In this document: in pieces, positions 8,713 through 16,573 of the stretch
Layout: each line of letters opens with the position of its first letter
How positions within the stretch are numbered: the first letter of the stretch is position 1
Assembly: GCA_949290865.1 (NCBI GenBank)
Contig: CASETM010000103.1
Coordinates: 1 to 56,534, forward strand
Reading direction: 5' to 3'
Length of the DNA stretch: 56,534 nt
Origin: an uncultured Bacillota bacterium
GTDB lineage: Bacteria; Bacillota_I; Bacilli_A; Erysipelotrichales; Coprobacillaceae
Made by a program: the position numbers and the translations under genes
Notes under the pieces: generated by a model
Seen by the model: only the letters and a program-made list of their open reading frames with translations
The model's database searches: none
What the model was told of the DNA's origin: nothing

Positions 8713-9003
8713 TTATTTATGAAAATGTTTATCTAAAATTTCTATAACCTCAGCATGAACAACATATGTATCCTGATTCTGACTGACCAGACGACCGCGA
8801 ATGGCAATTAATGAATTTAAAAAGCATTCATCACTAAGCATATCTTCCAGACCTTTCCATAATAAAATCGAAAATACTTCAAATTCATCTTTCCCTATTT
8901 CTAATGAAAATGGTTTTTTTACTTCAATATCGATATATTTTCTGTTTTGTTTATAATAGGCTGTTTTAATGATTCTACCAACCAGAGAAACAGAGTTAAG
9001 CAT
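8713..9003 (-). CDS. Short single-stranded-DNA-binding-like OB-fold protein
   Basis: 96-aa protein that begins like SSB (MLNSVSLVGRI) and carries the OB-fold pattern (KYIDIEVKKPF, FEVFSILLWKGL, LIAIRGRL, YVVHAEVIEIL). It lacks the Gly/Pro-rich linker and acidic DDDIPF tip that recruits partners in true SSB, so it is more likely an auxiliary SSB or PriB-like paralogue than the replicative protein. With comG and dprA in the same window, a role in transformation like Bacillus SsbB is possible but unproven. The GAGGTGAT site sets the start at 9003. Confidence 0.7.
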   Translation of the reverse strand: MLNSVSLVGRIIKTAYYKQNRKYIDIEVKKPFSLEIGKDEFEVFSILLWKGLEDMLSDECFLNSLIAIRGRLVSQNQDTYVVHAEVIEILDKHFHK

Positions 9004-9083
9004 AATGATCACCTCAATCATATAATAAATGAAAAAAGCAGAACAGTATTCTTTATCGTCACGAAATGCCTTAAAAACAGCAT

Positions 9084-9107
9084 AAAAAAAGCAGAATATT
9101 ATTCTGC
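9084..9107 (-). terminator. Intrinsic terminator of acpS
   Basis: GCAGAAT/ATTCTGC stem with a 3-nt loop and seven T. The 5' arm contains the acpS stop codon. Confidence 0.8.
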
Positions 9108-9413
9108 TACAATAAATGCAATAACATAATCTTTTTCATGAGAGATAGAAACGTGACATGTTTCATTAAGAATATAAGGTTTGCCCTGTGTATCATTCAA
9201 ACAGCAGATACTTTTATAGGGAACAATTCCGCATGCTTTAAAAAAGGCTTCTTTGACCGCAAAACGGCCACCTAGAAATTCTTTTTTTGCCTGAATCGTT
9301 TTTTTATGCTGGTACAATGCCAACTCTTTTTCATGAAGTATTTTATTGGCAAGATGATCCATATTTTTCAAACGATTCAGATTGCATATATCAACACCAA
9401 TCCCTTTGATCAT
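9099..9413 (-). CDS. acpS: Holo-[acyl-carrier-protein] synthase
   Basis: Transfers 4'-phosphopantetheine from CoA to a Ser of apo-ACP, activating fatty acid synthesis. The family signatures are present: GVDICNLNRL with Asp8 and FAVKEAFFKA with Glu55, the Mg2+/CoA ligands, then a short C-terminal sheet (HVSISHEKDYVIAFIVAE). At 104 aa it is somewhat shorter than the usual 115-125. It follows the charged unknown gene by two bases and is therefore probably co-translated with it. Confidence 0.95.
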   Translation of the reverse strand: MIKGIGVDICNLNRLKNMDHLANKILHEKELALYQHKKTIQAKKEFLGGRFAVKEAFFKACGIVPYKSICCLNDTQGKPYILNETCHVSISHEKDYVIAFIVAE

Positions 9414-9415
9414 AA

Positions 9416-10099
9416 CTAGTCCTTAAATTTTTTTTCATATAGGCTCATAAGTTCGTCTAGGGACATATTGTCATCGATTTCATCGATTAATGAGCCTTGT
9501 TTTTCAGTAGAATTTGTACCGAAATCCAGTTTAAATTCTCCTGTTCTTTCTTCAATGATCTTTAATTGATCCTGTTCTTCTTCAACGATTTTGGCAATAT
9601 TTCTCAAATTGTCTTCCACGGTCATAATTTCCTCTGGTGATTCATTTTTATTGTCTTCTTCCGCAGTTTCTTCCTGTGCAGATGTTAGAACAGCGTCATT
9701 ATTTGTATCTTCTTCATCTTCGTTTTCCTGATCAAAATTGCCATAAAATGGACTGATGACCTGGATTAGAGAATTATCTCTCTTCTTTGATTTTTTTACG
9801 GTTTTCTTTTTTGCTGACTGTGTTTTGGTTTTTGTTGTTTTTTCTTCAGCCAATCCAAACATTGGAGAAATGACTTCCATCATTTCGTAAGCCTTTTTTT
9901 CTACCTCAATATCAACCTGTTTAGGTTTGATTTCAGTTTTAGGTGTTTCTTTTTTTGGTTTTGGTTTTTCTTTTTTTTCTTCAAATTCTTCATCATATAT
10001 CAAAGGTTTTGAAAATTTTTCATTTCTTCTTTGTTCTACGATAGGATCTACTGTTTCAAAAATATCTTCATCATCTTTTCTAAAAAAACTTTTAAACAT
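9416..10099 (-). CDS. Unrecognised charged, probably disordered protein with two ISP-aromatic-Gly motifs
   Basis: I do not recognise this family. The 227-aa protein is soluble with no signal or membrane segment. It alternates Lys/Pro-rich and acidic low-complexity stretches that look disordered. Three islands stand out: an N-terminal MFKSFFRKDDEDIFE, two copies of a VISP-hydrophobic-aromatic-G motif (EVISPMFG at 75-82 and QVISPFYG at 113-120), and a C-terminal helix (MSLDELMSLYEKK at 211-223). The spacing suggests a scaffold with short docking motifs. It sits between the thioredoxin-like gene and acpS, with a good GAGGGGG site ahead of the ATG. Function unknown. Confidence 0.85.
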   Translation of the reverse strand: MFKSFFRKDDEDIFETVDPIVEQRRNEKFSKPLIYDEEFEEKKEKPKPKKETPKTEIKPKQVDIEVEKKAYEMMEVISPMFGLAEEKTTKTKTQSAKKKTVKKSKKRDNSLIQVISPFYGNFDQENEDEEDTNNDAVLTSAQEETAEEDNKNESPEEIMTVEDNLRNIAKIVEEEQDQLKIIEERTGEFKLDFGTNSTEKQGSLIDEIDDNMSLDELMSLYEKKFKD

Positions 10100-10126
10100 T
10101 GCTATCCCCCTCTTCTTGATGGTTTT

Positions 10127-10444
10127 TTATAATGATTCTATAAATGCTTCAATTTCTTCTCTGGTTTTTCTCAGTTTGCTGACAAATCTGCCAGTTTCTT
10201 TACCATTTTCAAAAGCAACAAATGAAGGGATTCCCATGATATCTAGTTCTTTGCATAAATCAATCATTTCATCACGATCAATAACATAAAAAGTATACTG
10301 ATCATATTTGTCAACGACTTCACCGATAAATGGTTTGATAAATATGCAGTCAGGACACCATGATGCAGTGAATAAAAAGATTGCTTTTCCTTTAATTGCA
10401 TTTTGGTACTCTTCCAAAGTATGTATTTCAGTAAATTTATCCAT
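10127..10444 (-). CDS. Thioredoxin-like protein with CPDC active site
   Basis: 105-aa cytoplasmic thioredoxin fold: FLFTASWCPDC with redox Cys30 and Cys33, the cis-Pro in MGIPSFVAFENGK, and the final helix. CPDC is a known variant of CGPC in small thioredoxin-like proteins such as the YtpP group; substrates cannot be deduced. The start at 10444 follows GGAGG, which overlaps the trmB end by eight bases, so the two genes are likely coupled. Confidence 0.88.
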   Translation of the reverse strand: MDKFTEIHTLEEYQNAIKGKAIFLFTASWCPDCIFIKPFIGEVVDKYDQYTFYVIDRDEMIDLCKELDIMGIPSFVAFENGKETGRFVSKLRKTREEIEAFIESL

Positions 10445-11093
10445 TCTTTTTTCCTCCATAACTTACAATCATTTTATATATAGGACCATTGACAGAAAAT
10501 TTCTTTTCATATTCTGTCATGACATTATTTTCCATTTCTGGAGAATGATGCAGATCCAGACTTACGTACTCCAGATTCATTGGATATTGGTTAACAGAAA
10601 CAAGAGAATATTCAAATAACCCCCTGTTATCTGTTTTAAATTCGATCTGACCGTTGTCGATCAGAATATTTTTATAGACGTGAAGAAATGCATGAGATGT
10701 CAATCTTCGTTTGGCATGTCTTTTTTTAGGCCAGGGATCACTGAAATTCAGATAAATGTGATCAACTTCATTTTTTGCAAATATATCATTTAATTGAATG
10801 GCATCATAATGCATCAGTTTTAGATTATTGAGTTTTTCTTTCTGGTTGATCTTATTAATTGCTGCTGCAATAACACTTGGAAACTTTTCTATGCCAATAA
10901 AATTAATATCGGGATTTCTTCGTGCCATTTCATACATAAAATCGCCTTTTCCCATACCAATTTCAATATGCAGCGGATGCTGCTGTTCAAAAACATCTTT
11001 AAACTTACCTTTATGGCTGACAGGATCGAGAATAACCAGCTCACTGTTTTCTGCCATAATATCATATGCTTTGGGATTATTTCTTAATCTCAC
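10437..11093 (-). CDS. trmB: tRNA (guanine-N7-)-methyltransferase TrmB
   Basis: SAM-dependent enzyme that makes m7G at position 46 of tRNA. Typical motifs are MRLRNNPKA at the N-terminus, the SAM-binding IEIGMGKGDF, the signature FSDPWPKKRHAKRRL and the C-terminal TEYEKKF. The length of 218 aa is normal. The start codon is GTG after a strong GAGGAGG site. Confidence 0.96.
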   Translation of the reverse strand: MRLRNNPKAYDIMAENSELVILDPVSHKGKFKDVFEQQHPLHIEIGMGKGDFMYEMARRNPDINFIGIEKFPSVIAAAINKINQKEKLNNLKLMHYDAIQLNDIFAKNEVDHIYLNFSDPWPKKRHAKRRLTSHAFLHVYKNILIDNGQIEFKTDNRGLFEYSLVSVNQYPMNLEYVSLDLHHSPEMENNVMTEYEKKFSVNGPIYKMIVSYGGKKNG

Positions 11094-11123
11094 AAAAAAA
11101 CCTCCTCATACAGTTGTATTCTA

Positions 11124-11840
11124 TCATAAATCTTTCATCAAGTCGAATAATTCGTCATCTGTTAATTCTCGATATCGACCTGATTCGAGATGCGGATCGA
11201 GTTTTAATGTTTTGATCTGCAGCCTTTTTAAATATACAACCTTCTTTCCTGTTGCTTGAACCATTCTTTTGATCTGATGAAATTTCCCCTCGTATATTTC
11301 AATATAAACCTCACTGTAATTTTCCTCAATTGCCAGAACTGTCAATTGAGCAGGCTGACATTGGTAATCACCGATATAAATGCCTTCCTTAAATTTTCTG
11401 ATATCATCTTCAGTGACAATTCCATCTATTACAGCATAATAAAGTTTGGCATGTTTCCTTTTTGGAGCCATGAGCTTATGAGCAAAGTCACCATTATTAG
11501 TAATAATAAGCAGACCTTCGGTATCTTTGTCAAGTCTTCCCACCGGAAAAAGATCATAATGGTCATACCCTTCGATAAGATCAATAACAGTACGGTGGAC
11601 CTGATCTTGTGTTGCACATACACAGCCGGCAGGTTTATTTAACATGATATAGACATACTGTCTGTATTCTATTTTTTGATCATTAAAACAGATGAAATCA
11701 CAATCAAGATCAACTTTGTAATCATCTTTTTTTATAATGATATCGTTAACTTTAACCAGACCTTTACGAATAAAGCTTTTCACTTCTTTTCTGGTTCCTA
11801 GACCAAAATGAGCAAGATACTTATCAAGACGCATTTTCAT
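11124..11840 (-). CDS. rsuA: rRNA pseudouridine synthase, RsuA/RluB type
   Basis: About 238 aa. It has an N-terminal S4 RNA-binding domain (MRLDKYLAHFGLGTRKEV) followed by a pseudouridine synthase domain with the catalytic Asp in PVGRLDKDTEGLL. Size and YIMLNKPAG fit the RsuA family, which modifies small-subunit rRNA (U516 in E. coli); RluB/RluE-like specificity cannot be excluded from sequence alone. The start at 11840 (MKMRLDKY) is chosen because the S4 domain begins there and the longer frame reads through the lipoprotein gene. It overlaps that gene slightly. Confidence 0.88.
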   Translation of the reverse strand: MKMRLDKYLAHFGLGTRKEVKSFIRKGLVKVNDIIIKKDDYKVDLDCDFICFNDQKIEYRQYVYIMLNKPAGCVCATQDQVHRTVIDLIEGYDHYDLFPVGRLDKDTEGLLIITNNGDFAHKLMAPKRKHAKLYYAVIDGIVTEDDIRKFKEGIYIGDYQCQPAQLTVLAIEENYSEVYIEIYEGKFHQIKRMVQATGKKVVYLKRLQIKTLKLDPHLESGRYRELTDDELFDLMKDL

Positions 11841-12318
11841 ATAGAATAATATACCTTTCGATAAACTGATCCTGTTGTTCAAATGTCAGATAAACCTTGA
11901 CTGTAATATCAGTTAAAGAAGTGATTCCAGAAAGATTGATTCCCTTATAAATCCCTTTTTCTTTATCGGTTGTATCAGCGTTCAGGGTGAACGTTTCTTC
12001 TTCCAGCAGACCAATGCTGGGAGGATTAAACTCATTTTCATTTTCAACACAGGCGATTGCCTTGACATTTTCCATGATTACTTTTGGCTGATCGATAATG
12101 ACATCATATCTAAGATTATCATTATTGGTATGATTCAAAACAAGCCTCACTGAACATTCAGGAATTGTCGTATTAAAATCATCAGCTTTAGTCAGTTTGC
12201 TGTAATATTCCTGGTATTGCTGATAAAGCTGATCATCGATTTTATCTTCATCATTCTGATTTGACTGACACCCGGTCAGTAACAATAAAATCAAAATGAA
12301 AACGAATATTTTTTTCAT
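11824..12318 (-). CDS. Small lipoprotein of unknown function
   Basis: 164 aa with a clear lipoprotein signal: MKKIF, a hydrophobic core and the lipobox LLTGC (Cys17). The mature part is acidic and predicted to be a single beta-rich domain (repeated strands around VRLVLNHTNN, YDVIIDQPKVIM and DITVKVYLTFE). I do not recognise the family. It is presumably anchored on the outer face of the membrane. It shares a transcript with the pseudouridine synthase, which starts before this gene ends. Confidence 0.85.
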   Translation of the reverse strand: MKKIFVFILILLLLTGCQSNQNDEDKIDDQLYQQYQEYYSKLTKADDFNTTIPECSVRLVLNHTNNDNLRYDVIIDQPKVIMENVKAIACVENENEFNPPSIGLLEEETFTLNADTTDKEKGIYKGINLSGITSLTDITVKVYLTFEQQDQFIERYIILYENAS

Positions 12319-12333
12319 AGCATCACCTCATTT

Positions 12334-12342
12334 ATTATAGCA
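12334..12342 (-). promoter_or_regulatory. Extended -10 promoter of the lipoprotein operon
   Basis: TG-C-TATAAT (TATAAT is the complement of 12334-12339) placed between the upstream terminator and the RBS. No good -35 box is visible, as is common for extended -10 promoters. Confidence 0.5.
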
Positions 12343-12354
12343 AATAAATAATGT

Positions 12355-12384
12355 AAAAAAAATAGGAAAAGAGTTTCCTATTTT
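12355..12384 (-). terminator. Intrinsic terminator of the DUF1540 gene
   Basis: AATAGGAAA stem, 4-nt loop, complement arm and a long T-run. It includes the stop codon of the small gene. Confidence 0.85.
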
Positions 12385-12527
12385 AATTTAAAAGTTTCAC
12401 ATTCTGTTTCACTTTCAGATTTTGCATTTGTACAATGACATTGAGAAACTGTTATTGTATTGGCACTGCATTTGTGACTTTCATTATAGGCGCATGTTGA
12501 TACATTGCATTTAACGTCTTTTGCCAT
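12378..12527 (-). CDS. DUF1540 small Cys-rich protein
   Basis: 49-aa protein. The pattern C-x4-C-x7-C-x-A-x2-I-x-V ... TECETF matches the DUF1540 domain (Cys7, Cys12, Cys20 and Cys43). Two extra Cys (30 and 32) lie in the middle loop. DUF1540 proteins are common in spore-forming Firmicutes and probably bind a metal, but their role is unknown. The RBS is an almost ideal AAGGAGGTGATCAT directly before the ATG, suggesting high expression. It has its own terminator. Confidence 0.88.
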   Translation of the reverse strand: MAKDVKCNVSTCAYNESHKCSANTITVSQCHCTNAKSESETECETFKLK

Positions 12528-12574
12528 ATGATCACCTCCTTATATATTTTAAACATTATTGAAAATTGTATACG

Positions 12575-12600
12575 AAAAAGGACAAATTTTTATTTGTCCT
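12575..12600 (-). terminator. Intrinsic terminator of the Cse60-like gene
   Basis: 9-bp AGGACAAAT stem with a 4-nt loop and a T-run. The 5' arm contains the end of the gene. Confidence 0.8.
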
Positions 12601-12760
12601 CATAGATGATCATACAGCTGAAACTGTATTCAAGTTCAGATGAAAAGCACATTGCTACCTGATATTTCATGTCCAGGATCTTATGATCCTTGGACAGAAA
12701 ATCATTGATATCATCTTCTAAATCTAATTCATGTGTGCATTCGATTATTTTTACTTTCAT
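12590..12760 (-). CDS. Cse60-like small protein
   Basis: 56-aa protein beginning MKVKIIECTHELDLEDDIN, then FLSKDHKILDMKYQVA and ending SCMIIYEDK. This layout (a strand, an acidic helix, then two strands) matches the small Cse60-like proteins of Firmicutes, first found as a sigma-E sporulation gene in Bacillus. Its function is unknown and membership of the sporulation regulon is inference here. No strong RBS precedes the ATG: the upstream bases form one arm of a hairpin that also contains the end of the epimerase gene. Confidence 0.7.
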   Translation of the reverse strand: MKVKIIECTHELDLEDDINDFLSKDHKILDMKYQVAMCFSSELEYSFSCMIIYEDK

Positions 12761-12763
12761 ACA

Positions 12764-12809
12764 TCAATCATAAATGACGATGAATGAAAAATATGTCATT
12801 ATTGATTGA
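12764..12809 (-). repeat. Inverted repeat spanning the epimerase stop and the start region of the Cse60-like gene
   Basis: Arms 12764-12778 and 12795-12809 pair as 7 bp, a 2x2 internal loop and 6 bp around a 16-nt loop. It has no T-run, so a classic terminator is unlikely; it may mask translation initiation of the small gene. Confidence 0.45.
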
Positions 12810-13677
12810 TTTCAATTGTAAAATCACATTGGAATGAATCATCTGGTTTTAATTCGACACAACTTTGCTTGTCTTTAAAATCTCCATCAAAATCAACATA
12901 GTCAGCATGTCCTACCCAAGGTTCAATAGCGATAAGTCCACCAACATGTTTCGCTGCCCAAATTCCGACATGATCAAATCCATTCATATAAAAGACAAGG
13001 GATTTATCATGATTTAGTGATTTAAGTGAGATACTTCTTGAAACAAAATCCTGTAAGACGATAGCATCACGACTGAATAGATCCTGTCTGACAAAAAATC
13101 TTCTTTCATTTTCAAAGAATGGTTCAACAGTTCTTGACATACCACGTTTAGCAACGTCAATGACTTTTCTTCCTTTACTTTCATTTTCAGAAAATTCCAG
13201 ATAATAATCATTGCTTGATTCATTTTCCATCAGTGGACAGGCAAACGCTGGATGTCCTCCAATTTGAAAATAAATATTCTGATCATCAGTATTTTTGACA
13301 TTGATATCACAGTGCAGCTGATTCTTATTGAGTGTGTAACGAACATTCAATTCAAACAGATAAGGATACTGTTTTTTGATTTCTTCATTTGGAATCAATG
13401 TAAAAGTCACATCAGTATCACTTTTCTGATCAACTGTGAACTCATTATGTCTGGCAAAACCATGCTGGGTCATATGATAAGTCTGACCATCGATCATATA
13501 TTGATCGTTTTTAACTGCTCCAACAATTGGAAATAAAATTGGAGCACTGTTTGCCCATTGAACAGGATCTCTTTTCCACATATAGTTCAGACCATCCTGC
13601 ATTCCAGTAATGGAAATGATTTCTGCTCCTTTAGGATGTAAGACGACTTTTAAAAATTCATTTTTTAATTCAACCAT
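12799..13677 (-). CDS. Aldose 1-epimerase family protein (GalM/LacX-like)
   Basis: 292-aa beta-sandwich epimerase-like protein. Recognisable pieces are HPKGAEIISI, LFPIVGAVKNDQY, the catalytic-site-like HGFARHNEF, the second His in GGHPAFACP, and the late Glu in IAIEPWVGH. This pattern is that of the LacX/YihR branch, whose substrates are mostly undefined; mutarotation of a hexose or a hexose phosphate is the best guess. It sits alone, with no sugar operon nearby. AAGGAG sets the start. Confidence 0.88.
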   Translation of the reverse strand: MVELKNEFLKVVLHPKGAEIISITGMQDGLNYMWKRDPVQWANSAPILFPIVGAVKNDQYMIDGQTYHMTQHGFARHNEFTVDQKSDTDVTFTLIPNEEIKKQYPYLFELNVRYTLNKNQLHCDINVKNTDDQNIYFQIGGHPAFACPLMENESSNDYYLEFSENESKGRKVIDVAKRGMSRTVEPFFENERRFFVRQDLFSRDAIVLQDFVSRSISLKSLNHDKSLVFYMNGFDHVGIWAAKHVGGLIAIEPWVGHADYVDFDGDFKDKQSCVELKPDDSFQCDFTIEINQ

Positions 13678-13706
13678 TGCATTTCTCCTTGTATATTATT
13701 TATTCC

Positions 13707-13715
13707 ATTATAACA
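13707..13715 (-). promoter_or_regulatory. Extended -10 promoter of the epimerase gene
   Basis: TG-T-TATAAT (TATAAT is the complement of 13707-13712), 30 bases upstream of the ATG. The -35 box is weak. Confidence 0.5.
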
Positions 13716-13755
13716 TAAAACTGAAGTTGGGAATGGATTATTCGCTGTAAAGAAA

Positions 13756-13793
13756 AGAAAAATCTACACCGTCTAAAACAGTGTAGATTTTAT
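13756..13793 (-). terminator. Terminator of the rimP-nusA-infB-rbfA operon
   Basis: 11-bp stem AAAATCTACAC with an 11-nt loop and a T-rich tail, just past the rbfA stop. Confidence 0.8.
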
Positions 13794-13797
13794 CACA

Positions 13798-14145
13798 CTA
13801 CTGATGATCTTTCTTTTCATTCAGTTCTTTCAGAATACTTTCAATTTTATTTCCGTATTCTAAAGATGTATCTAAAACGAAATGAAGTTCAGGACATTTT
13901 CTGACTTTCAGTTTTTTTGCCAGCAGATTTCTAATAAATCCATTTGATCTTTGTAACGCCTCTAATCCTTTTTTCTGATTAGAATTCAAGAATGTTACAT
14001 AAACTTTTGAAATGGACAGATCGTTTGTTGTTTCTACAGCGGTGATCGTACACATTTTTAAATCACGATCACGGACTTCATTCTGTAAGATAAGAGATAT
14101 TTCTCTTTGAATTTGCGTATTGATTCTATCTACTTTGATTGTCAT
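13798..14145 (-). CDS. rbfA: Ribosome-binding factor A
   Basis: 115-aa KH-fold factor that binds the 30S neck during late maturation and cold adaptation. Features include VDRINTQIQREISLIL at the start, KMCTITAVETTNDLSISKVYVTF, and the family core RKCPELHFVLDTSLEYGNKIE. It is the last gene of the nusA-infB operon. The usual next gene, truB, is absent: a terminator and an unrelated gene follow. Confidence 0.96.
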   Translation of the reverse strand: MTIKVDRINTQIQREISLILQNEVRDRDLKMCTITAVETTNDLSISKVYVTFLNSNQKKGLEALQRSNGFIRNLLAKKLKVRKCPELHFVLDTSLEYGNKIESILKELNEKKDHQ

Positions 14146-14160
14146 GCATGTTCATTCCTT

Positions 14161-16005
14161 TTATTTTCTTTTAACTTCTTCCATAACATATCCTTCAATA
14201 ATATCGCCTTCTTTAATATCATTGAAGTTTTCAATATTTAATCCGCATTCAAAACCACTGTTGACTTCTTTCACATCATCTTTAAAACGTCTTAACGATG
14301 CCAGTTTTCCTTCATAAACAACAATACCATCTCTGATTAGACGAATTCCACAATTACGTTTGATCGACCCATCAGTAACATAGCATCCGGCAATATTACC
14401 AACTTTGCTGGCTTTGATAACCTGTCTAATTTCTGCCTGTCCAGTAACAACTTCTACGAGTTCAGGAGCCAGCATACCTTTCATGGCTGTTTCAATTTCT
14501 TCAACCATCTTATAGATGACATTATGCAGTCTGATTTCAACTTTTTCTTCTTCTGCTTTGCTTCTTACTTTAGCGTTAGGTCTGACGTTAAAACCATAAA
14601 TGATTGCGTTTGAAGCACTTGCGAGAATAACATCTGATTCCGAAATTGCACCTACAGATGAACGGATAACGTTGACACGTACGCCTTCAACATTGATTTT
14701 TTCAAGTGATGCTTTAACTGCTTCAGCAGTACCCTGAACATCAGCTTTGACAATGATATTCAGATCAATGATCTGACCATCTTTGATTTGAGAGAACAGA
14801 TCATCTAGTGACATAGCAGCACCACTGTTTCGATCTTTGGCAATCTTGGCTTTCATTCTGGTTTCACCGATAGAACGTGCTTGTTTTTCTGATTCGAAAA
14901 CCATAAATTTGTCACCAGCTACAGGAACTTCATTTAACCCGGTAATTTCAACTGGGGTTCCTGGCAGTGCTTCTTTAATGACACGGCCTTTATCATCGAG
15001 CATCTGTCTGACACGACCAAAAGCAGTACCAACGACAATAGGATCACTTGCTCTTAAAGTTCCATTTTCAACCAATAATGTTGCGACCGGCCCACGCCCT
15101 TTATCAAGTTTTCCTTCAACAACGCTACCATAGGCATATCTGTTTGGATTGGCTTTCAGATCAGCCAGTTCAGCGACAACAGTCAATGTTTCCAGCAGTT
15201 CTTCGATACCAATTTTCTTTTTGGCAGAGATTTCACAGTAAACGGTGTCACCACCCCATTCTTCAGGAAGCAGTCCTTCTTCTGACATTTCAGCCTTGAT
15301 TCTTTCTGGATCAGCTCCTTCTTTATCAATTTTATTGATTGCGACAACGATTGGCACATGAGCTGCTTTGGCATGGTCAATTGCTTCTTTAGTTTGTGGC
15401 ATGACTCCATCGTCTGCAGCGACAACAATAATAACAATATCAGTTACCTGTGCTCCACGTGCACGCATAGCGGTAAAGGCTTCATGACCTGGAGTATCCA
15501 GGAAAGTGACTTTTTTACCATTGACCTCTACCTGATAGGCACCGATATGCTGAGTGATCCCACCAAATTCTCCTTCAACGATTGCTGATTTTCTGATTGT
15601 ATCTAGCAAGGTTGTTTTCCCATGGTCAACATGTCCCATGATTGTAACAACAGGACATCTTGGTTTCAGATCTTTTTCATCATCAACAATTTCGATATTT
15701 TCGAAATTGATTTCATCTGCTGGAACATATTTTTCACATTCAACACCATATTCCATACAAATCAGTTCTACCTGTTCATCATTTAATGATGAATTGATAG
15801 TAACCATGGTTCCTAGTAAAAATAATATTTTTATAACATTAGCAGGAGTTTGTCCTAATTTTTCAGCTAACTCACCAACTGTAATTCCTTCTTCATATGA
15901 AATAGTACCGTCTTTGATTTCTACTGTATCTTTCTTATTGGGAAAGTTAGATTGTAGCTGTTTTTTCTTTGGGGCACCTTTTTTATTTTTGTTCTTCTTT
16001 GCCAT
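14161..16005 (-). CDS. infB: Translation initiation factor IF-2
   Basis: 614-aa initiator-tRNA GTPase. The N-terminal region is short: a Lys-rich tail and one IF2_N module ([19 protein letters not shown]). G motifs follow: GHVDHGKT (124-131), DTPGH, NKID. The C-terminal domains ([56 protein letters not shown]) are complete. The compact N-terminus resembles that of reduced Firmicutes and Mollicutes. Confidence 0.98.
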   Translation of the reverse strand: MAKKNKNKKGAPKKKQLQSNFPNKKDTVEIKDGTISYEEGITVGELAEKLGQTPANVIKILFLLGTMVTINSSLNDEQVELICMEYGVECEKYVPADEINFENIEIVDDEKDLKPRCPVVTIMGHVDHGKTTLLDTIRKSAIVEGEFGGITQHIGAYQVEVNGKKVTFLDTPGHEAFTAMRARGAQVTDIVIIVVAADDGVMPQTKEAIDHAKAAHVPIVVAINKIDKEGADPERIKAEMSEEGLLPEEWGGDTVYCEISAKKKIGIEELLETLTVVAELADLKANPNRYAYGSVVEGKLDKGRGPVATLLVENGTLRASDPIVVGTAFGRVRQMLDDKGRVIKEALPGTPVEITGLNEVPVAGDKFMVFESEKQARSIGETRMKAKIAKDRNSGAAMSLDDLFSQIKDGQIIDLNIIVKADVQGTAEAVKASLEKINVEGVRVNVIRSSVGAISESDVILASASNAIIYGFNVRPNAKVRSKAEEEKVEIRLHNVIYKMVEEIETAMKGMLAPELVEVVTGQAEIRQVIKASKVGNIAGCYVTDGSIKRNCGIRLIRDGIVVYEGKLASLRRFKDDVKEVNSGFECGLNIENFNDIKEGDIIEGYVMEEVKRK

Positions 16006-16009
16006 ACTC

Positions 16010-16312
16010 TCAACCTCCTATAATTTCTTTTATTTTTTTTGCAAATCCTCGATCAGCAATACCGACAGCAACACGGTTTTCTTTTCCGATTGCTTTTCCT
16101 AAGATATCACTTTCTTCATCAACAATATAGTATTGAATATGATAATAATGACATTTGTCAGTAATTTTTTTCTTTGTATTTTCACTGGCATTAGCTGAGA
16201 TCAAAACCAGTGATATTTTATTGGCTTTTATGTTTTTGATCAAAGTTTCTCCAGTGACAACTTTTCTGGCAGCATTGGCAAGACCTAAAATGTTCAGGTA
16301 ACTTTTATTCAT
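16010..16312 (-). CDS. ylxQ: L7Ae-family protein YlxQ (kink-turn RNA binder)
   Basis: 100-aa L7Ae/L30e/S12e/Gadd45-fold protein ([14 protein letters not shown], then [16 protein letters not shown]). The family binds kink-turn RNAs. In the nusA operon of Firmicutes its exact role is unsettled. The start overlaps the ylxR end by 8 bases and the end is 4 bases from infB, so translation is tightly coupled. Confidence 0.9.
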   Translation of the reverse strand: MNKSYLNILGLANAARKVVTGETLIKNIKANKISLVLISANASENTKKKITDKCHYYHIQYYIVDEESDILGKAIGKENRVAVGIADRGFAKKIKEIIGG

Positions 16313-16562
16313 TACAGTATTTTTCCAGTTCTGTATAGATTTCTTCAGGAATATCTATCTGTAAAGATCGAGCCAGCAGTTTTTTCTTTTTGGCAATGGC
16401 AACGGCTTCACGGCTTCTTTTCAGATACGCACCTCTGCCATTCATTTTACCAGTTGGATCTACAAAGACCTCACCTTCTTTATTTTTAACAACTCTGATC
16501 AGTTCTTTTTTTGACAGTTGTTCATTTGTTGCGATACATTTTCTTAAAGGAATTTTTCTCAT
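16305..16562 (-). CDS. rnpM: YlxR/RnpM, DUF448 RNA-binding protein
   Basis: 85-aa basic protein with the DUF448 signature RKCIATNEQLSKKELIRVV, DPTGKMNGRGAYLKRS and the basic KKKKLLARSL segment. In Bacillus this protein (YlxR, renamed RnpM) binds RNase P RNA and modulates its activity. It lies between nusA and ylxQ, the standard position. Confidence 0.92.
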   Translation of the reverse strand: MRKIPLRKCIATNEQLSKKELIRVVKNKEGEVFVDPTGKMNGRGAYLKRSREAVAIAKKKKLLARSLQIDIPEEIYTELEKYCNE

Positions 16563-16573
16563 AAAATCACTCC

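Noticed and set aside
14837-15133. Open frame opposite infB
   Set aside because: Shadow of a long conserved gene; no RBS and no family resemblance. The same holds for the plus-strand frames opposite polC, smc, lepA, frr and tsf.
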